From: Vigna angularis
Lineage: Eukaryota; Streptophyta; Magnoliopsida; Fabales; Fabaceae
Length of the DNA stretch: 64,000 nucleotides
Direction: 5' to 3'
Assembly (NCBI RefSeq): GCF_016808095.1
Contig: NC_068977.1
Span: forward strand, 28,173,364-28,237,363
The notes under the pieces are model-generated. The model saw nothing but the letters and a program-made list of their open reading frames with translations. It was not told the origin of the DNA and ran no database searches. This document shows positions 59,348 through 64,000 of the stretch, piece by piece. The position numbers were made by a program, and so were the translations under genes. Position 1 is the first letter of the stretch; each line of letters starts with the position of its first letter.

Positions 59348-61636
59348 TGTCGCGGCCGATCAAATTTGATGTGCAATTAAAATGCAGTATAGTTACTAGG
59401 AGATGACTCCTAGGTCGTCTCTCAAGGACCAATTTGTGTCGGTTCAGTCTCAGATTTTTTTTACACAAAGGGGGGGTTGTTTGTGATTTTTGGTTTTGAG
59501 CGGAAAATAAAATTTACAACTGGAATTTAAATAAAACGAAATTTAAAAACACCGAAATAAATTTTAACGACTGTAAAACCAAACGGTAAAAAACGGAACT
59601 ATAAATATGCAGAAACGGTTAAAACTAAACACAGAAATAAAAACATCAGTGAAAATGAACTGTAAAAATGACGTTTGAAAATTAACGATAAAACACATCG
59701 ACAATATTTAACGATGCAGAAAACAATAAACAGTAAAATAAAAGAGATGAAAATGAATTAAAAGTACTGAAAAGGAAATTCATCAAAAGCTTTAACATTG
59801 AAAATAAAGTTCTTGAATACTACACGTAAAAATGAAAATGAAATGAGCAATATACTGTAACACACTCTTACTGCTTCAGAAATCAAATTACATTTTGCAC
59901 TGTTTTACATGGAACTGGAAAGGAAAAAGGAAGAGGAAGAGGCTAGAGCCTCCTCTAGGCTGTGACTGTCCTAAAACTACTCCTAATTCTCCCCTCATCT
60001 TCTCTGCCTGCTGCCATTTTTATAGCCACAATTCTGAACCCGTGACTTCTCCATTTCAGCCTTGGTTCTCTGTCTGTTTGTGTAAACGGAAGACTTTCTT
60101 CCATTCCTTGGACGTATGAAAAAAAATAGGTGGGGCCCTTCATTAAGCCAACTACTTTGTCATCTTCTTCAATTATGTTTCTTCTTCTTTGCTTGGACAA
60201 GCTGCTGGATGTGCTTCCATTCTAAGATCATTGCTTCTCCTTCAATCACGTTGCAGCTGCTCCAACACGTTTCAGCTCTCTCCATTTTGCTGGGCTAGTT
60301 GTTGCACTTCTTCTTGCTTCCAACAAACCGTGATCTCCACCTCTTCTCCCAGCTGGATTGTCCTCTTTAATGGATGCTTCCCCTTCTTCCAAGACCGTGT
60401 GTTGGCTCTCTTTGCTGCACCTTGAGCTGCTGCCAAAATACCGTGAGAGTCTCCCAAGCTGGACGGAAGTTGTACTCTTCAAAATGAGAAATATATGTGT
60501 GTAATACGTAGGTGGCAGCTGTTGGATGCTTTCTTCAAAACAACACCAGTATTCTCCTAAATTAAAAGAACCATGAGACTTCAAGAAGTGTGCACCTCTT
60601 TCATTCCAATTGTGTTTTGCTATTTTGAAAATGAATTTGTCTTGTGTATACAAAACCGTGGGCTGCACTTGCAAGGTGGTCCCTCTTCTAATTCAAGTGC
60701 TGAATGCTTTGCCAATTTATCTTGTCCATATGGGTCCTAGGCCGTGTTGTTGTTTGCTTACATAGAAAAAGAATGAGAATTTGATTCCTTAACGTGTTGC
60801 TTCTTTCTCCAAGGTAAAAAGGCTTTCTTTTCTTTTCCAAGCGGGGCCATGTCTTCTTATTATCTTCCAAAACCGTGAGCTCCACTTTATGATATGTGAA
60901 ACATGCCTTCCTCCTTAGGTGGCAGCTGCATGGGTTTCTTTCTCCTAAGCCAAAGAAAAGAAATCATTCAATAGGTGGCGGCTCCCACTTTAATTCCAAT
61001 TCGCCGTGTGTTGTGTATGTGAGTTCCAAGCAAATTTTGCTTCTAAAAATTCAATAATAATTGAAGGACTTTCTTAAGAGTGTTGGGAGGTCTTGGCACC
61101 GTTGAATTATCAATTCCTAGCCACCACAAGTATCAAACAACAAGCAAACAATGCAAACAAATTAGAAGCCACTTAAACAGTATGAACTTGACTGACACAG
61201 GGGAGTAAAACAATTACTGGGAACAACACATAACGAATTTGAACAAAGTAAAAACTATACATGAAAATAGACATCCAGACGAAACTATGAAAAATAATTG
61301 CATGGAAAACGGATACGAATTGAACTTGAACGAGGACAAACAAGTTGACACAAAATTCACACAGCAACCAGCGAAAATTGAAGTGGCTGAAATACATTGG
61401 GCTCAATTGTCATTTCTCATTTAGCCTTCAAATGTCCCAAAAACATATCCAAAATTTTCCCATAATTAATAATGCAAAATAATAAGCTCAGATAATTAAA
61501 ATTAGTTAAAATAATAATTTCTGATCGAATTAAGCACAATTAGGAAAAATAGGAAAATAACGGACGATTAAGCACAATTTCCTGATTAATTCTAGTACAA
61601 TAAACTAAGTGAAATGAAGAAAATATTGACTCATCA
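59348..61636 (-). repeat. 3' LTR of the right-hand gypsy element
   Basis: On the minus strand it begins TGATGAGTCAATATTTTC at 61636 and ends GGCCGCGACA at 59348, 2289 bp. The GAGACGACCTAGGAGTC phrase near its end is the counterpart of the CTTGGGAAACGA end block of Athila/Tat LTRs. ACAGC (59343-59347) would be one target copy; the other lies outside the window. Short frames inside are not called. Confidence 0.72.
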
Positions 61637-61659
61637 AAATAGACCACACTTAGTCTTTT
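61637..61659 (-). other. Degenerate polypurine tract
   Basis: On the minus strand AAAGACTAAGTGTGG precedes TCTATTT and then the LTR start. Relatives usually have a longer G run here, so the tract looks weakened. Confidence 0.5.
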
Positions 61660-63079
61660 GTTCTCCTGGGCAAAATTAAGACGCAAATCAGGGAATGGTT
61701 CAAAGGACTTTTTAGGACGGTGACACAAAACTCAGCAGACAAGAAAAATAAAAACTCGCAAGAAAATATAAACAGAATTTACACAGTTCTCAAGAAGTCT
61801 GGACAGAGAAAAGAAATAGAAATTATCCAACACAAATCAAATAAAGCAGATACTTACAGAAATCATCCAAGGAATTCAAAACATAGCAAAATGATTAATC
61901 AGCTCAAGAGGTGATTCAAAAATAACATAACCTCACAGATGCACTACAGTGTTTCTCTCAAGTGTCTAGGGTAAACATTTCAACTCTATGCACTCAAGAA
62001 AGCAAACACAAGCAGACTTGGCAAGTTTCTAATTATCAATACTTAAAACATATGCATATTCAGATCAAAAGGTCTTTACTTGGTTGTAGTGGGGCCAAGG
62101 AGAGGGGAGGATAAATATGGATAAGTAGCTATAGCTCAGAAGAAATAGAGGAGCAACGGGGAATAAATCGAAATATAGTCAAATCTCACCCAAACCTCTA
62201 ATTCAATCCTCTTCTCGACTCCATTATTCACAGGATTATTTTTCAATTTCTCCTTTTCTCATCAAAATTTTTTTTCCATCCTGTCTCTTTTCTTTCTCTC
62301 TTTATCACACAATAGGATATAAATCATACTTTCAAAGCATGATGAGGAACCAACTAGCCAATTTATCAGAATTCCCAAGGAGACCACACTTTTTCACAAA
62401 ACACTTCTATAGCTCCAGACTTTCCTAAGGTTAAGGTAATCATTGTTTTTCACTTAGGGTCAGTGTATGAGCTTTAAAACAAACAAATGGGGCAAGTATA
62501 GGCTCAAAGGGGTTATCAAAGGATAATAACAGGGTAGGCTTATTTGGCTAAAGAGGCTCAAGAATAAAATTGCCTTTATCACTTCCAAAAATGCATATAA
62601 ATCAAGTATATCAAAAAGAATCAAGCCAAGGCATATGTGCAAGTAATCAAGATACATATCACACACAAGAAAGAAGATTAAGTGGCTCAAATCTCACACA
62701 GGGTATTCGTCACAATCAAATCAACCTCTTAAACATTATAATCATCTTCCAAGCAGAGAAAAGCAAGGATTTCAAACCATAAGTATTACTGAAGTGAAGG
62801 AAAAATCTACAACTTAGACAAAATCCAGAAATCAAGAGAAAAATGTAAAATTTATTGCACACAAAACACGCTAAAAACAACTTAAAACAGAAAAAATTTA
62901 ACACTCAAAAACAAATTTAACACACAAAACAAAGAAAAATCAGAATCTCTCCCAATAGACCACACTTAAACTACACATTGTCCTCAATGTGTTCTAAGCA
63001 TACATCATCAATCAAAACAGGAAACATATTATGGACAAGTGCAATAAAAGGTAAGAAAAAAGAAGAAGAAATTTTCAGT

Positions 63080-63155
63080 AACATCCATCAGTAGATGTTG
63101 TCAATGACATCCATCAGCAGATGTCTAATTACCTAGCACCCATCTGTAGATGCTA
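63080..63155. repeat. Three consecutive short hairpins
   Basis: AACATC/GATGTT at 63080-63099 and GACATC/GATGTC at 63106-63125 share an eight-base CATCAG(T/C)A loop. A third, AGCA plus ATCT/AGAT plus TGCT, lies at 63134-63155. All three use the same CATC-AGATG core with compensating outer bases. Confidence 0.75.
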
Positions 63156-63264
63156 ATATATTATTCTTATTAATAATTTTTTTTTTTGAAAAGGATGACC
63201 GGTACTGTGACAACAATCTCGGTAGCAACGACCGGAACTGTTGCTATAGTGGAAGCAATTTGGC

Positions 63265-63460
63265 TATAAATTGACCGCTCCTCCGCGTCGAGCAACATTT
63301 CTAATCCCTCACTCTCTCTCTACTCCTCTCTTTTCTCTCTTCGCTCTCCTCTCTCTCTCAACCTGAGCGCCTGGAATCTCTGGGGAGCCTCTGCCCCGGT
63401 GCCTTCTGAAGAGCTGAGATCTGCTAGGAGCTTTTGCAAGCCCTACTTCTCCGGGTAAGT
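63265..63460 (+). promoter_or_regulatory. Promoter and 5'-exon-like block inside the gypsy element
   Basis: TATAAA at 63265-63270 is followed by a CT-rich leader (63300-63360), a GC-richer segment and a GTAAGT donor at 63455-63460. It is on the strand opposite to the gypsy element. It could be a captured host promoter/first exon or simply an odd internal sequence; no coding frame proves either. Confidence 0.35.
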
Positions 63461-63780
63461 CCTCTGCACCTACCTTTTTTTCCTTCATGTAATTTCTTTC
63501 CATACTCCCCTTTAAGCTTTCCGTTCCTTCATTTTGTGCTTTCTCTGCTTTCCAGTCTTTTCATTTCCGTTTATCCTTTTCCTACTTTCATTATTTTTTC
63601 TTTGCCGAATATTTTCTTTTACGCTTTCCAGTTCTTTCCCTCTCCCTTGTCCTTCTTTCCAGTTTTTTTTTTTTAAATGCTTTCCGTTATTTCAATTATG
63701 CTTTTATAAAAATTTTTTTTTCTTTTCTGCTCTTCTTTTTTTATACACTAAAAAAAACTAATAAATAATCTGAAAACAAA

Positions 63781-63900
63781 ATATGGACAAAAACGGTATG
63801 GACATAGATCAGTTAGGACCCTTTGCGAGGACCTAGACCTAAAACTGGACAATGGACAAACATGACATAGATCCGTTTAGGACCCTTTTGCAAGGACCGT
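63781..63900. repeat. Direct repeat of a GACATAGATC-TTAGGACCC phrase
   Basis: Two copies of GACATAGATC, a short gap, then TTAGGACCC-TTTGC-AGGACC lie about 75 bp apart in the internal region of the gypsy element. Confidence 0.7.
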
Positions 63901-64000
63901 GAAACAGATCTGAGACCAGACACAGAAATATCAAAGACTTACTGGACAAAATAAATCTAAAAGGAAACAAAAACAAATAAATAAAACACTAAACTAGGCA

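Larger units (their letters stand above)
59348..64000 (-). mobile_element. Partial Ty3/gypsy element (Athila/Tat-like), runs off the window
   Basis: After its 3' LTR (see 59348-61636) the internal region continues to the window end as non-coding 3' sequence. On the minus strand it carries two AAGTGTGGTCTATT phrases of the kind that precede LTRs in these elements (at about 61640-61655 and 62953-62972). No pol is within reach, so the lineage is inferred from the LTR form and these phrases only. Confidence 0.68.

Noticed and set aside
57286..59406. Single 706-codon host-like gene
   Set aside because: Its content is copia integrase and RT, its start lies in inverted-repeat sequence and its last 20 codons lie in a gypsy LTR.
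59890..60900. Overlapping frames with apparent signal-peptide character
   Set aside because: They lie in the gypsy LTR, on both strands, with no conserved motif.

Overview
The window is plant nuclear DNA, most likely from a eudicot and probably a legume (Phaseoleae-like). It is AT-rich. It carries a PAR1-family gene with plant-style GT-AG introns, a nuclear tRNA-Thr, and Ty1/copia, Ty3/gypsy (Athila-like), MULE and CACTA elements of plant type. The legume assignment is an inference from the look of the repeats, not a proof.

Layout. 1-9 kb: AT-rich intergenic DNA around the only convincing host protein gene, a three-exon PAR1-like secreted Cys-rich protein (2361-3502, minus). A decayed CACTA (En/Spm, Ptta-type) transposase relic (6370-7510) and one tRNA-Thr(UGU) (8885-8956, minus) follow. 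9-14.7 kb: a 3'-truncated LTR and small local repeats. 14.7-19.4 kb: a complete copia element on the minus strand. Its LTRs are about 98% alike, but its single gag-pol frame carries four nonsense codons and two altered catalytic or metal-binding residues; all of these fit G-to-A/C-to-T change. 20.3-21.8 kb: a 281-bp tandem repeat whose unit contains a perfect 12-bp stem-loop. 25.5-30.8 kb: a degraded gypsy relic (LTR end, PBS, gag) split by a 3.4-kb MULE with a perfect 9-bp target duplication. The MULE carries a truncated transposase head-to-head with an intact 'putative plant transposon protein' ORF. 32.8-33.8 kb: a non-autonomous hAT-like element filled with hairpins. 35-51 kb: a three-level nest, in which a degenerate LTR holds a solo LTR (TSD GTAGG), which holds a complete Athila-lineage retrotransposon (37637-50006, TSD CTCCC). 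The LTRs of that innermost element differ at two positions in 1248. 52.7-54.7 kb: a solo LTR with TSD TACTG. 54.7-57.4 kb: two inverted-repeat elements, one enclosing what looks like a captured gene fragment. 57.4-64 kb: a Sirevirus-like copia pol fragment cut by a minus-strand gypsy element that runs off the window.

How it works together: almost all coding capacity belongs to mobile elements. The innermost Athila copy is the only one that looks close to functional: an uninterrupted 1806-codon gag-pol, matching LTRs, PBS and PPT, and a second ORF with one TGA stop preceded by a splice-acceptor-like sequence. The second-ORF domain recurs in the unrelated MULE.

The most unusual pattern is that many unrelated elements here carry clusters of short palindromes or hairpins. 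Each element family uses its own 'word': GTAATCGATTAC and GAAGTCGT/ACGACTTC in the MULE, GTAATCGTTTAC/GTAAACGATTAC in the satellite, CACGCC-GGCGCC/GGCGCC-GGCGTG in Athila, ACGGATGT/ACATCCGT in the hAT-like element, CATC/GATG hairpins in the right-hand gypsy, and CGGATAT/ATATCC at the copia target.
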